64,000 bases of DNA from positions 1,968,175 through 2,032,174 of the forward strand of contig NZ_CP036425.1 of assembly GCF_007747445.1 (NCBI RefSeq), read 5' to 3'. The stretch's first letter is position 1. Each line of letters begins with the position of its first letter. The notes under the pieces were generated by a model. That model had not been told where the DNA came from and did no database searches. It was given only the letters and a program-made list of their open reading frames with translations. The stretch is from Poriferisphaera corsica. Its GTDB lineage: Bacteria; Planctomycetota; Phycisphaerae; Phycisphaerales; Phycisphaeraceae. Below are positions 18,253-27,523 of this stretch, in pieces. The translations under genes were made by a program, and so were the position numbers.

Positions 18253-19257
18253 ATGACACAAACCACCATGACACAGCCCACGACCAACACCCAATCCGCC
18301 ATCAGCGTGAACGCCCTCTCACATCAATACCCTCCGACCCGCAAAAGCACCGCTCCCGTTCAAGCACTCAACAACGTCTCATTCGCCATCACCCCCGGCG
18401 AAGTCTTCGGGATCCTCGGCCCCAACGGTGGCGGCAAAACCACACTCTTCAAAATACTCTCCACCATACTCACACCCTCAGCCGCTGACGCAATCACCAT
18501 CAACAACCACAACCTCCTCACCAACCCTCACCTCGTCCGACAATCCCTCGGCATCGTCTTTCAATCACCCTCACTCGACGGCAAACTCTCTGCCCGTGAA
18601 AACCTCACAACCCACGGCCATCTCTACGGCCTCTCCGGCCCCACCCTCAAAGCTCGCGTCGATGAACTACTACAGCAATTCAACCTCGCCGACCGTGCAA
18701 ACGACCTCACCGAATCCTTCTCAGGCGGCATGAAACGCAAAATCGAACTCGCAAAAGCTATCCTCCACCGCCCACAAATCCTCATCCTCGATGAACCCTC
18801 CACAGGCCTCGACCCCGCCGCTCGCCGCGATCTTTGGCTCACCCTCCACGACCTCATCCAACACCACGGCATGACCGTCGCTCTCACCACACACCTCATG
18901 GAAGAAGCCGAAAAGTGTGATCGACTTGCCATCTTGTCTAATGGTAAGTTAGTTGGATCAGGTTCCCCCTCCCAGCTCAAGGAACTCATCGGCGGATCCG
19001 TCATCACCATCCTCCCAGACATCCACGAATCACCTCAGCCTCTCCTCGACGATCTCGTCGCCCAATTCGACGGCTGGGAAGACGGCGGTGCTCCCGCACT
19101 CATCGACAACACGATCCGCTGCGAACACGCTCAAGGCCCTGAGATGGTCGCCAAAATAAGCGCACACCTCGCAGGTCGAATCAAATCCATCACCGTCGGC
19201 CAACCCACTCTCGAAGACGTATTCGTCCACCTCACCGGCAACAAATTTACCAACTAA
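18253..19257 (+). CDS. ABC transporter ATP-binding protein
   Basis: 334 residues from the ATG at 18253. Walker A GPNGGGKTT (56-64, Gly in place of the usual Ser), signature SFSGGMKRK (155-163), Walker B LILDEPSTGLDP (177-188), H-loop TTHLMEEAE. The ~100-residue C-terminal extension resembles ABC-2 exporter ATPases of the CcmA/DrrA type. It follows ctaB by 56 bases on the same strand, where related clusters often continue with an ABC-2 permease, but here the next plus-strand gene is absent: the repeat and a gene remnant follow. The partner permease must be elsewhere. Confidence 0.85.
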   Translation: MTQTTMTQPTTNTQSAISVNALSHQYPPTRKSTAPVQALNNVSFAITPGEVFGILGPNGGGKTTLFKILSTILTPSAADAITINNHNLLTNPHLVRQSLGIVFQSPSLDGKLSARENLTTHGHLYGLSGPTLKARVDELLQQFNLADRANDLTESFSGGMKRKIELAKAILHRPQILILDEPSTGLDPAARRDLWLTLHDLIQHHGMTVALTTHLMEEAEKCDRLAILSNGKLVGSGSPSQLKELIGGSVITILPDIHESPQPLLDDLVAQFDGWEDGGAPALIDNTIRCEHAQGPEMVAKISAHLAGRIKSITVGQPTLEDVFVHLTGNKFTN

Positions 19258-19314
19258 ATCCTCTTCCCCTATCCCCCCCCACCAGTTTTTATAACATATT
19301 CCTGCATCAAGCCC

Positions 19315-19345
19315 GCCACCGCTGGTGGCGGGGTGTCCTACAATC
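19315..19345. repeat. REP-like palindromic repeat, copy 2
   Basis: Same unit as at 11247-11277: GCCACCGCTGGTGGC, GGGGTGTCC, YACAATC, with one difference (T for C) and the same orientation. It stands 57 bases after the ABC ATPase stop in a non-coding gap. Confidence 0.7.
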
Positions 19346-19450
19346 CCATCAATTTACCTGCGCCCTACCCTTCCCCCTTTCATCCAATCGCAACCCCTCG
19401 CCTGCGTCTTCTCAAGCACTCGCACTAATCATTTGTACATACTAGCATGC

Positions 19451-19519
19451 AGAACATTCACACGCAGCTTGCACCGCATATTACATTACAGGTTCCCAGC
19501 CAAGCTGCTTCAACAGTGC
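19451..19519 (-). pseudogene. Decayed copy of the 3' end of the ArnT-like glycosyltransferase gene
   Basis: This stretch aligns with 20443-20513, the coding 3' end of the intact gene at 20415-22205, at roughly 70 percent identity over about 70 bases. On the minus strand it reads ALLKQLGWEPVM, then after a frameshift KLRVNVLH, against ALMKQFGWKPVLEF...RRVNVLY in the intact protein. A net 2-base deletion and stops make it non-functional. Similarity may continue weakly on both sides. It is the only recognisable item in the 335-base gap 19258-19592 besides the repeat. Confidence 0.65.
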
Positions 19520-19592
19520 TCTATGTTCTATGCTCTCAGCGCAGAATTTGATTTCATAGCGCCTAAGCCAAAGGTTTGAGTTCAAAGTTACC

Positions 19593-20201
19593 TTATGCAA
19601 AATCCGCTCGGGAAAGCAGTTTATTCCTCAAAAGGTGTTGTATAACATATGTAATCGAGAGGGCGTCATCCAATGCGTCGTGCCCTTTTAATGGGGGATG
19701 CTCTAATTCAAAATAATCCGCCAAGGCGTTACTAGGCGTCCGTTTAATATCCTCATAAGGCATTCCCGCAGCGAGCAAGAGCTTGCACGCGTTATCAAAT
19801 TGATGTGCGGGTATGGACGGTTCAATACCTGCGATATAGCAACTAATTGCCATCATGTTCAGTTCGTCTTTACCCCAAGACCAGAGCTTAGCACCTTCGG
19901 CAAATTCGCGAAGCTGCTCGTTGGCGTTTTGCAATGAGACACCCACGTTATCAATCGTCTGTTGCTCAATACCCGTTAGTTTTGTGAAGAATGGATCGAG
20001 TTTGTATCGATTGCCAAATCGATCAATAGGATTGACATAGGCTTTGAAGGTATCAATACAATCAAAGTTATCACTTAGTGATATTTTTACTGCTCCAATT
20101 TGGGCGATAACTGGGTCAGGATCATGTGGCCCGCACCAAAACCGCCGGTGAGCATTTTCAGTTACAAGGAATTCACAGTCAAAGACGATTGCTGTTTTCA
20201 T
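19593..20201 (-). CDS. DEDDh-family 3'-5' exonuclease
   Basis: 202 residues from the ATG at 20201 (AGGA seven bases upstream; a GTG at 20213 is less likely). The exonuclease (RNase T/DNA polymerase III epsilon) motifs are in order: ExoI IVFDCEF with D8 and E10, a central region with KLTGIEQQTID, and ExoIII GHDALDDAL with H174 and D179. Single-domain, so it resembles stand-alone nucleases acting on RNA or DNA ends (ERI-1/KapD-like) rather than a polymerase subunit. Substrate unknown. It sits between the glycosyltransferase and that gene's decayed duplicate. Confidence 0.8.
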   Translation of the reverse strand: MKTAIVFDCEFLVTENAHRRFWCGPHDPDPVIAQIGAVKISLSDNFDCIDTFKAYVNPIDRFGNRYKLDPFFTKLTGIEQQTIDNVGVSLQNANEQLREFAEGAKLWSWGKDELNMMAISCYIAGIEPSIPAHQFDNACKLLLAAGMPYEDIKRTPSNALADYFELEHPPLKGHDALDDALSITYVIQHLLRNKLLSRADFA

Positions 20202-20414
20202 ATACGTCCTCACTACGATAACTCTGTCTGCTTTGCTGCAACGTAATCAAAACTATTTTCGATCTTAGATGCAATATGAAACAGCAACAACTAAAAAGAG
20301 CAAGAATATGCCGGTTTTTGTTGTGAAATTCCGTTTACTTCAAAGCAAACCACGTTCTTTCTATGCGCACCGACCTTACGCGTTTTCGATCACAATCGTT
20401 TCCTAGCACTAACA

Positions 20415-22205
20415 CTATTCACTAGCGATATTCTTAACATAAAGAACATTCACGCGCCGCTTGTCCTGCTTGAATTCCAATACTGGTTTCCAGCCAAACT
20501 GCTTCATGAGCGCATCATTGATCTTGTCCTCATCCGCGATCATGTATGTTTTACCCCTTAAGTCCGCAGTAAACAGTTTGATATTCTCGATCGAAACACG
20601 AGGTACAATCCGCTGTGTGTAAATCAAAAATTCTTCATTGATCGCATCAGTTTCACTCGGATTAAACAGCACATACATCGGTGCTTTGCCAATCACTTCA
20701 CTCACTCGCTCAGCCTCCACGCGGATCGGATGATTACGATCCGGTGAAGCCGAGTACGCCAGCCAAATCGTCGTTGAGGCAACCAACATCCATGCCGCAG
20801 CAAGATAAATAGCTTTCATCGGCTTCTTGAACGCCACATGCTCTTTAAACCCAAGATACGCAATCAAAACCAGCGTCGGTCCCGTCACAATCACCAACGA
20901 CATCGGCAGCGGCCCAAGAATATATTTTGGAACCACTGCACCTATCTGCCGGTAATCGAGAATCTGTACGACGAACAAGCCAATACTTGCGCACACAAAC
21001 CCGATCCATTGCGGATAGATCATAAAATTTCCGCCGGGATCGCGCTCGTTATTCGCAGCCAGAGATACGTGCCAACGCAGCAATTGCGCGATGAGCAAAC
21101 CCGCAGCCGGAATGATCGGCAAAATATATCGCTGCTGCTTCGCGCCCGGAATCGACAAGATCACAAACAGCACCATGAACCACAGCCACGGCACCAACAA
21201 CTTACGCCGATCCAATCCCCCTGCTCTGACATATGGCTGGAAAAACGAGCCGAACAGGAACAGCGACCACGGCAACACAAGCCCAAGTAATCCGAAGTAA
21301 TAAACGGGGATCTGATATTCTTGCCGTGAAGCCTTGTATTCACCCCACCAAGTTTGAGCTGCTTCCGGGTAATGCATCAAAGCATAAATAAACCACGGAG
21401 CCGCAATCGCGACCGCAACGATCATCGCACTGACCAGCAATAACGTCGATCGCAAACGATGTTTCGGCGTCAGAATAATCGTCGTAATAATTGGCACAAA
21501 CGACCATAGAATCCCCAGCGGCCATCCCTTGGTCATGACCGCAGCGGCAGCAAAAAATCCAGAAAGTGCTGTGAAAATAAGTGTTTTTGTGATTTTGGGT
21601 GTAGGTCGAAACGGTTTGATCGCAGCAATCAATGATGCGACCGACATCGCCGAGAAGGCTGCCAATTCGATGTCATAAGAACCGATACGCGCTTGTTTTT
21701 GAAAAAACCACATCGTCCCGGTTGCCAGGGTGGCAATGATCGCAAATTTATGATCCCCCAGATTTAGCCCGATCCAGAACACCCCCACAAGTAAAAGCAG
21801 ACTTGATGCAACCGCGACAAGCCGCGAGCGATAAATAATGTCCTGTGGCGATCCCGCCACTGTTTCTTCGCCCATCATATCTTGGCCGGGTTTAAGTCCT
21901 GTATATGCAAGGAGATTCAACCAAACCGTGAGCGGCGGTTTCTCAAATCGCGGCACACTGTTACGTGTGGGAATGAGATACGCATCTGGTTCGGCAGCGA
22001 TGTGATCCGTGCCATGCCAACGCATCCAGGTTTCTTGCGATGAGAGGACGGTGATATTTTCCATCGTGCGATTGGAATCGGCGCGCGAGAGCGACATGAG
22101 CAGCGGTATGGTGCAAACAAAAAGGATGAGCAGCAGCGATAGCAGGTTTCGCAGCGGTGCGGGTGCGTCGGGCTCAAGGAATCGATAGATGGGTGAATCG
22201 TTCAT
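20415..22205 (-). CDS. ArnT-like (GT39/GT83) glycosyltransferase, multi-pass membrane protein
   Basis: 596 residues. An N-terminal helix is followed by an extracytoplasmic loop with the substrate-site region (ITVLSSQETWMRWHG; VPRFEKPPLTVWLN has the KPPL motif typical of the ArnT/PMT superfamily), then ten or more membrane helices and a soluble C-terminal domain of ~100 residues. Such enzymes move a sugar from a polyprenyl-phosphate donor onto lipid A or other outer-face acceptors. Acceptor not predictable here. Isolated on the minus strand with 200 bases of empty sequence after it. The strand base skew changes sign inside its 5' half. Confidence 0.8.
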   Translation of the reverse strand: MNDSPIYRFLEPDAPAPLRNLLSLLLILFVCTIPLLMSLSRADSNRTMENITVLSSQETWMRWHGTDHIAAEPDAYLIPTRNSVPRFEKPPLTVWLNLLAYTGLKPGQDMMGEETVAGSPQDIIYRSRLVAVASSLLLLVGVFWIGLNLGDHKFAIIATLATGTMWFFQKQARIGSYDIELAAFSAMSVASLIAAIKPFRPTPKITKTLIFTALSGFFAAAAVMTKGWPLGILWSFVPIITTIILTPKHRLRSTLLLVSAMIVAVAIAAPWFIYALMHYPEAAQTWWGEYKASRQEYQIPVYYFGLLGLVLPWSLFLFGSFFQPYVRAGGLDRRKLLVPWLWFMVLFVILSIPGAKQQRYILPIIPAAGLLIAQLLRWHVSLAANNERDPGGNFMIYPQWIGFVCASIGLFVVQILDYRQIGAVVPKYILGPLPMSLVIVTGPTLVLIAYLGFKEHVAFKKPMKAIYLAAAWMLVASTTIWLAYSASPDRNHPIRVEAERVSEVIGKAPMYVLFNPSETDAINEEFLIYTQRIVPRVSIENIKLFTADLRGKTYMIADEDKINDALMKQFGWKPVLEFKQDKRRVNVLYVKNIASE

Positions 22206-22581
22206 TAGGGAGTATTGTCAGCGAGGTTAGGTCGGGTGACAAGTTGGGGAAGCGCGCACAATATTGAAATTAATACGCAAAGAAATGGGTTGATATTGAA
22301 AAGTGAAATGATCGATTATGTTAAATTAAGGATCGGTAATGCAAAATATGTGTATGCATACAGAAGAAAGAGGATGTGAGCGGCACATCTGTGCGCACAA
22401 TTGGATCAAATCAGGTGATTTGAAGCGATTTTTAGGCGCGAAATGAGGGTGTTTTGAGCCAAAATGGTGCATTTACGATTAAAAAAAAGCGAAATGGACG
22501 GGAAATGATCGATTTGTGAACGCTGATTTTGGCTTTGTGCGCGCGGTTTGCGACTAGCTTGGAAAGAATATGGAGGTGTCA
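22206..22581. other. Non-coding gap between divergent genes
   Basis: No gene seen. The gap before pabB is 546 bases in all. No DnaA boxes, terminator or tRNA found. TTATGTTAAAT at 22316-22326 equals a XerD half-site but no matching XerC arm is present. The strand skew turns from C-rich to G-rich just before this gap. Confidence 0.5.
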
Positions 22582-22620
22582 ATGACGCATGCATGTGTGT
22601 TGCATGTATTTGAGCTGTAA
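22582..22620 (+). CDS. Possible upstream mini-ORF of pabB
   Basis: Twelve codons (MTHACVLHVFEL) preceded by GGAGG at 22572-22576 with ideal 5-base spacing. It ends 131 bases before the pabB ORF. No Trp run, and no terminator hairpin was found after it, so an attenuation role is not supported; it may be chance. Confidence 0.25.
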   Translation: MTHACVLHVFEL

Positions 22621-22751
22621 GATTTCCCTCGATCGGCGGTCGTGGGTGTGTCGCATTTATATTTTGTGGAGAAGCTAAGCTGAGATGAGTTTCACGCGTG
22701 GGGCATATATAAGTGCTGGTGTGTGTGTTGAGGTGGCTGGGGGGGTGAGGT

Positions 22752-24230
22752 GTGTGGCGGGGGGAAATGGGTATGATTGGTGCGATGCTTGAAAATGGTT
22801 TGCTACTTGAGATGGGTGATGGGATTGGGCTTAAGGATGTTGTGCGCGGATGGCCTGCTGAGAGGCGGTTGTTGGTTTTGAGTTCTGGGCGTTTTGATAA
22901 ACGGTGGGCGCGGCGGTGTGTGGTGGCAACGGCGGATGAAGGATGGGGATTTGTAGAGGACGAAATGCGAAGTGGTGAAGGGGAGCGGGGCGCGGGGCGG
23001 CATGTGTGGATGCGCGAGGGTGAGGTGGCTGAGGTTTTGGAGGGGAATGAAGATGATCCGTTTTCAGGATTGCGGGATGTGATGTGCGGCGAAAAAGGGC
23101 CTACGGAGCAGGGAATTTGGATGGGGTATTTGGGTTATGAATTGGGGCGGTGGGTAGAGGATTTGCCGAGCACGGGGGCGCGGGATCGGGGATGGGAAGC
23201 TGGTGTGATGCATCGGTGCAGCGGATGGTTAGTTTATGAGATGAATGAGGATGGTGGTGGCGAGTGGTATGGATGCGGTGATTGGAAGGAGGACTTGCCG
23301 GGATGGGTGAAGGATGTGTTTGAATGTGGGGATGATGGAGAAAATCGGGGGAAGGAATATGAAGTTGGCGAGTTTGTGGGTGATGTCGATCGAAATGGTC
23401 ATGAGGCGAATGTGCGGAAGGCGCTGGATTATATCGAGGCGGGTGATGTATTTGAGGTGAATGTGGCGCAGCGTTTTAGTGCTGCTTTTAAGGGGGGCTT
23501 GAAGGGGTCACGGGGTTTGTATCTGGATATGCTGGATGCTTCGCCGAGTTGGTATGGAGGGTATATGGAATGCTTGACGGCGGATAGATCTAAGCGCGTG
23601 TTAGTAAGTATGTCGCCTGAGCTTTTCTTGGAGGTCGGTCTGGATGATGAGCTGAAAGAGGGGGGAATAGTGACGAGGCCGATTAAGGGGACGCGGCCCG
23701 CGAGTGTTTGTCCGAGTGAGTTGGCGGATAGTGTGAAGGATTGGGCTGAGCTTAATATGGTGGTGGATATGATGCGGAATGATTTGGGGCGGGTGTGCCG
23801 CTATGGGAGCGTGCGGGTATTGAACGGGCGGGAGATCGAGACGCATCCAACGGTGCATCATGGGGTGGCAACGATTGTGGGAAGGTTGCGGGAGGAGTGT
23901 GATGTGGCGGATCTGCTTCGTGCGGCGATGCCTGGTGGTTCGATTACGGGGGCGCCAAAAGTGCGAGCGATGGAGATTATTGAGGAGCTTGAGGGGGCGA
24001 GACGGTGCGCGTATACGGGGGCGATGGGGATGATCGGCGGCGATCAGATGCTGCTGAATATTGCGATCCGGACGGCGATGATCGAGATGGATGAGGGTGG
24101 GGAGGGATTATTGGATTATTGGGTTGGTGGTGGGATTGTGGCGGATAGCGTGCCGCGTGAGGAATATGAGGAAACGCTGGATAAGATGGCGGCGATGAAG
24201 AAAGCAGTCGGGCAAGAATCGATTCGATAG
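22752..24230 (+). CDS. pabB: Aminodeoxychorismate synthase component I (PabB-type)
   Basis: 492 residues from GTG 22752; ATGs at 22767 and 22773 are alternatives. Chorismate-binding domain in the C-terminal ~260 residues: DYIEAGDVFEVNVAQRFSA, the PIKGTRPAS motif that marks this family, NDLGRVCRYGSV, and GGSITGAPKVRAMEIIEELE. The N-terminal part is weakly conserved. It forms 4-amino-4-deoxychorismate for folate; anthranilate synthase TrpE is the main alternative, but PIKGTRP with Lys and the single-gene context favour PabB. No glutaminase (pabA/trpG) or lyase (pabC) lies nearby. Very G-rich on the coding strand, in contrast to ctaA-ctaB. Confidence 0.85.
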   Translation: MWRGEMGMIGAMLENGLLLEMGDGIGLKDVVRGWPAERRLLVLSSGRFDKRWARRCVVATADEGWGFVEDEMRSGEGERGAGRHVWMREGEVAEVLEGNEDDPFSGLRDVMCGEKGPTEQGIWMGYLGYELGRWVEDLPSTGARDRGWEAGVMHRCSGWLVYEMNEDGGGEWYGCGDWKEDLPGWVKDVFECGDDGENRGKEYEVGEFVGDVDRNGHEANVRKALDYIEAGDVFEVNVAQRFSAAFKGGLKGSRGLYLDMLDASPSWYGGYMECLTADRSKRVLVSMSPELFLEVGLDDELKEGGIVTRPIKGTRPASVCPSELADSVKDWAELNMVVDMMRNDLGRVCRYGSVRVLNGREIETHPTVHHGVATIVGRLREECDVADLLRAAMPGGSITGAPKVRAMEIIEELEGARRCAYTGAMGMIGGDQMLLNIAIRTAMIEMDEGGEGLLDYWVGGGIVADSVPREEYEETLDKMAAMKKAVGQESIR

Positions 24231-24874
24231 TTTTTTAGTTACACTTAGAAAAATTTTAATTGATGTTATTGATCACCTTACGCAGGAAAAAATATTTCCT
24301 GTTGCTGACATAAAACTATCTTTACTTTATAAGACGATAGTTTAAATTTTGAATGTGTTGTTATTAATATGAATGTCAACGCACATTGATCTTGTTGTTT
24401 ACTCTGTAGTAATAGATCTGTTTAGCGATATATATTGACTAAAAGATGTCTGTTTTGGTTTCAAATCATTGCAATGATTCGTTTTCAGCGTGGATGTGTT
24501 CGCTATGGATTCAGTTGGTGGTCGAAGATAATAATTTATCGTTAACGGTAGAATGTACAATGAATGATATTCATATGAATTGCTGTTTTGTGAGTGTATT
24601 TATGAGGTTGGGGGTAAGTTAAGATTTATGTTGACTATGGATTGGATTGTGAAGGCATTTATCATGTGAGGCGGGCAATACATTGTTGGGCTACAAGCAT
24701 GGTAAACATTGAAATTAATCATAGGATTTAATTTGATGATGAAATGCATTGGTTGAGTATCGATATGTATTTCATTATGCATGACAAATATTGCGGTAGA
24801 AATATACTCGCAAGGTATATGTACGTGTGCATTGAAGGCGCGATAGCATCATTAAAGGTTGATCATTAATTTCA
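24231..24874. other. AT-rich non-coding gap before the GH3 gene
   Basis: About 640 bases, clearly richer in A and T than the genes on either side. Small hairpins occur (CAGGAAA/TTTCCTG near 24283-24300; AAACTATC/GATAGTTT near 24325-24355) but without a clean T-tract. No ORF looks real. It may hold the regulatory region of the GH3 gene or decayed sequence. Confidence 0.4.
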
Positions 24875-27523
24875 ATGGGAACTATTTACGTGGTCAAGAA
24901 TCTATTCATTGCGTTATTCACGATAGGAATATTCACCAGTAATATTCACGCTGAGGAACAGACTTTTAGCGGCCAAATACCGTTGAATGATCAGGCGAAG
25001 TGGGAAGAGATTTTCAAGCAACGCAAAGCATTTCAAGAGAAATGCTATGAGAATGCTCGCCAGCTTGTTGAGCAGATGACATTGAAAGAAAAGGCTGCAC
25101 TTTTTGGTATGGATTCAAAAAGTGTTGATCGGTTTGGGATTTCACGGCACCACTGGTGGAACGAGGCGATACATGGAGTGGCTCGAAATGGTCGGGCAAC
25201 TCAATTCCCGGTTTCTATTGCGATGGGCAGCACGTGGGATCCGGAGTTGATTTATAACATGTCCTCAGCGATTGGTCAGGAAGCGCGGGCGAAATATCAT
25301 GAATCGCCTGGAAAGGTAAGACGCTATGAGGGGTTAACGATTTGGAGTCCAACGATCAATATGGCTCGTGATCCGCGATGGGGAAGGAATGATGAGACGT
25401 ATGGTGAGGATCCGTTTTTAACTTCGGAAATGGCGGTTGCGTTTGTTAAGGGGATACAGGGTACGCATCCTGAGTATTATCAAACGATCGCGACGATTAA
25501 GCATTTTATTGCGAATAATACTGAGCATAATCGTGAGTTCTCTTCGCCGCAGATTAAACAGTCTGTATTACGTGATTATTACATGCCGGCATATCGCGAG
25601 GCGGTTCAGAAGGCGGATGCGCAGTCAATTATGACGGCGTACAATGGTGTGAATGGTGTGCCTTGCACGGTGAATGAATGGTTGCTGACAGATGTGCTGC
25701 GGAATGAGTGGGGGTTTCACGGTACGGTTGTGACCGATGTTGGTGCTCCAAAATTTTTAGTAACGCGTCATAAATATGTAGAGACTTATGCTGAGGCGAT
25801 TGCGTTGATGATTAATGCGGGGGTTGATCTTAATGCAATGGGTACGGATTTGTTATACAAGTATCTTGGTCATGCGATTGAACGAGGGCTAATAACAGAT
25901 GGAGCGATTGATCGTGCGATTACTCAGAATTTGACGACGCGTATGCAATTGGGACAGATCATTGATGATTCTAGTAACCCATACAAGAACACGCCGATGT
26001 CTGTTGTCGGCAGTGATGAGCATTTGGCGATTGCGCAGGAGATTGCTGAAAAGGGTACGGTTCTGCTTCAGAATAAGCCAGTCAAAGGTAATGCTTTGCT
26101 GCCATTGGGTAGTAGGAAGATAAAAAAAATTATTGTGGCGGGGCCTTATGGTAATGTTGGTGAGCTTGGCGGATATAGCGGTACGCCGACGCGGCGTGTT
26201 TCGACGGTCTATGGTGCGCTAAAAGAGGCGGCGAAGGATGTCGATGTTGAACTTGAAGTATGGATGAATTTTTCTGAGCCGGTGCCGATTCCAAATAGTA
26301 ATCTGCGGCCACCAGTGGGCTTTGAAGGAGAAACAGGTTTAAAAGCAGAGTATTTTAGAGGGACGGCTGTTCAAGGTGTGCCTCAAGCTGTTCGTCTTGA
26401 CCCGTCAATTGACAGGGAATGGGAGAAACCTCTTGAGAATATCGATCCAGAAGTGCCGCAGCCACAGTTTGCTGTTCGCTGGTCGGGTTCGCTTGTGCCA
26501 GATGTTAGTGGTGAGTATAAAATCAGTGTTAAAGTTGATGACGGCATGCGGGTTTGGCTTGATGGTCAGGAGATCATCAATGAATGGAGGCGGGGGGCGG
26601 CTCGGGTCGTGGACGCTACACCTGTGAATCTTGAGGCTGGAAAAGCTTACCCTTTGAGAGTTGAGTTCTTCGATAATGGCGGTAAAGCGAGCTCGCATTT
26701 GATGTGGTCGCTAAAAGAAAAGCCAGAAGAGAATAAAATTGAGGAGCCGGATTCAACGGTTGTTGTTTTTGTGTGTGGATTTAATCTACAGATAGCTCGT
26801 GAATTTGTTGATCATGAGGATCTATCGTTGCCTGAAATCCAGATGAGATCGCTTCGGAAATGGTTGGCCAAAACAAAGAATGTGATTGTTGTTTTGAATG
26901 GCGGCACGATTATTACTGAGCCGTGGCTGTTTGAGAATGTTCCTGCTGTTCTGCATGCTTGGTACCCGGGGCAAGAGGGTGGGTATGCACTATCGAATTT
27001 GTTGCTTGGCAAGTCGAATCCATCGGGTCACTTACCCATGACTTGGTTTAAGTCTGTGGAGCAATTGCCGCATTTAGATGATTACGATGTTACAAAAGGC
27101 AGAACGTATCAGTACTCCACTGCGATGCCGCAATTTCCGTTTGGGCATGGCTTGAGTTACACCAGTTTTAGCTATGAAAACGTCAAGCTATCGAGTGATC
27201 GATTGGCTGAGGATGATACAATCTTGGTGAGTTTGAACGTGCGAAATACAGGTGATGTGGCAGGTGCTGATGTGGTTCAGATTTATGCTCGAGACTTAGA
27301 TCCTACGAAACAGAATGTGATTAAAAAGCTTGTTGGGTTTGGTCGAGTTGAAGTTAAGCCGGGACAGACAGAAGAAGTTAGTATTGAGATTCCCGTCGAG
27401 AGGCTTGCAAGTTGGAATCAGAGTAAGCAAGTGATGGATGTTGGACAAGGAAAATTTGAGTTGCAAATTGGGACTTCAAGCCGTGGTATTGAGGCTCGCG
27501 AAACTATTGAAATAAGCCAGTAG
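24875..27523 (+). CDS. Secreted GH3 glycosidase with PA14 insert
   Basis: 882 residues. Signal peptide at 1-26 (LFIALFTIGIFTSNIHA). The GH3 N-terminal barrel includes GRNDETYGEDPFL (170-182), KHFIANN (209-215), and the nucleophile Asp288 in FHGTVVTDVGA. The GH3 C-terminal domain is interrupted by a PA14 domain at about 488-613 (GLKAEYFRG ... VDDGMRVWLDGQ), and a fibronectin-III-like domain ends the protein (about 770-880). This layout is known from beta-glucosidases and beta-xylosidases on plant or algal polysaccharides; the sugar cannot be told from sequence. Single gene flanked by AT-rich gaps. Confidence 0.92.
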   Translation: MGTIYVVKNLFIALFTIGIFTSNIHAEEQTFSGQIPLNDQAKWEEIFKQRKAFQEKCYENARQLVEQMTLKEKAALFGMDSKSVDRFGISRHHWWNEAIHGVARNGRATQFPVSIAMGSTWDPELIYNMSSAIGQEARAKYHESPGKVRRYEGLTIWSPTINMARDPRWGRNDETYGEDPFLTSEMAVAFVKGIQGTHPEYYQTIATIKHFIANNTEHNREFSSPQIKQSVLRDYYMPAYREAVQKADAQSIMTAYNGVNGVPCTVNEWLLTDVLRNEWGFHGTVVTDVGAPKFLVTRHKYVETYAEAIALMINAGVDLNAMGTDLLYKYLGHAIERGLITDGAIDRAITQNLTTRMQLGQIIDDSSNPYKNTPMSVVGSDEHLAIAQEIAEKGTVLLQNKPVKGNALLPLGSRKIKKIIVAGPYGNVGELGGYSGTPTRRVSTVYGALKEAAKDVDVELEVWMNFSEPVPIPNSNLRPPVGFEGETGLKAEYFRGTAVQGVPQAVRLDPSIDREWEKPLENIDPEVPQPQFAVRWSGSLVPDVSGEYKISVKVDDGMRVWLDGQEIINEWRRGAARVVDATPVNLEAGKAYPLRVEFFDNGGKASSHLMWSLKEKPEENKIEEPDSTVVVFVCGFNLQIAREFVDHEDLSLPEIQMRSLRKWLAKTKNVIVVLNGGTIITEPWLFENVPAVLHAWYPGQEGGYALSNLLLGKSNPSGHLPMTWFKSVEQLPHLDDYDVTKGRTYQYSTAMPQFPFGHGLSYTSFSYENVKLSSDRLAEDDTILVSLNVRNTGDVAGADVVQIYARDLDPTKQNVIKKLVGFGRVEVKPGQTEEVSIEIPVERLASWNQSKQVMDVGQGKFELQIGTSSRGIEARETIEISQ

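Noticed and set aside
19325-19579. 84-codon plus-strand ORF after the repeat
   Set aside because: It overlaps the repeat and the glycosyltransferase remnant on the opposite strand and has no protein-like features.
22206-22751. Possible replication origin or dif site at the left skew change
   Set aside because: No DnaA boxes or dnaA/dnaN/parAB genes are seen. Only a XerD-like half (TTATGTTAAAT, 22316-22326) is present, with no XerC arm at the right spacing.
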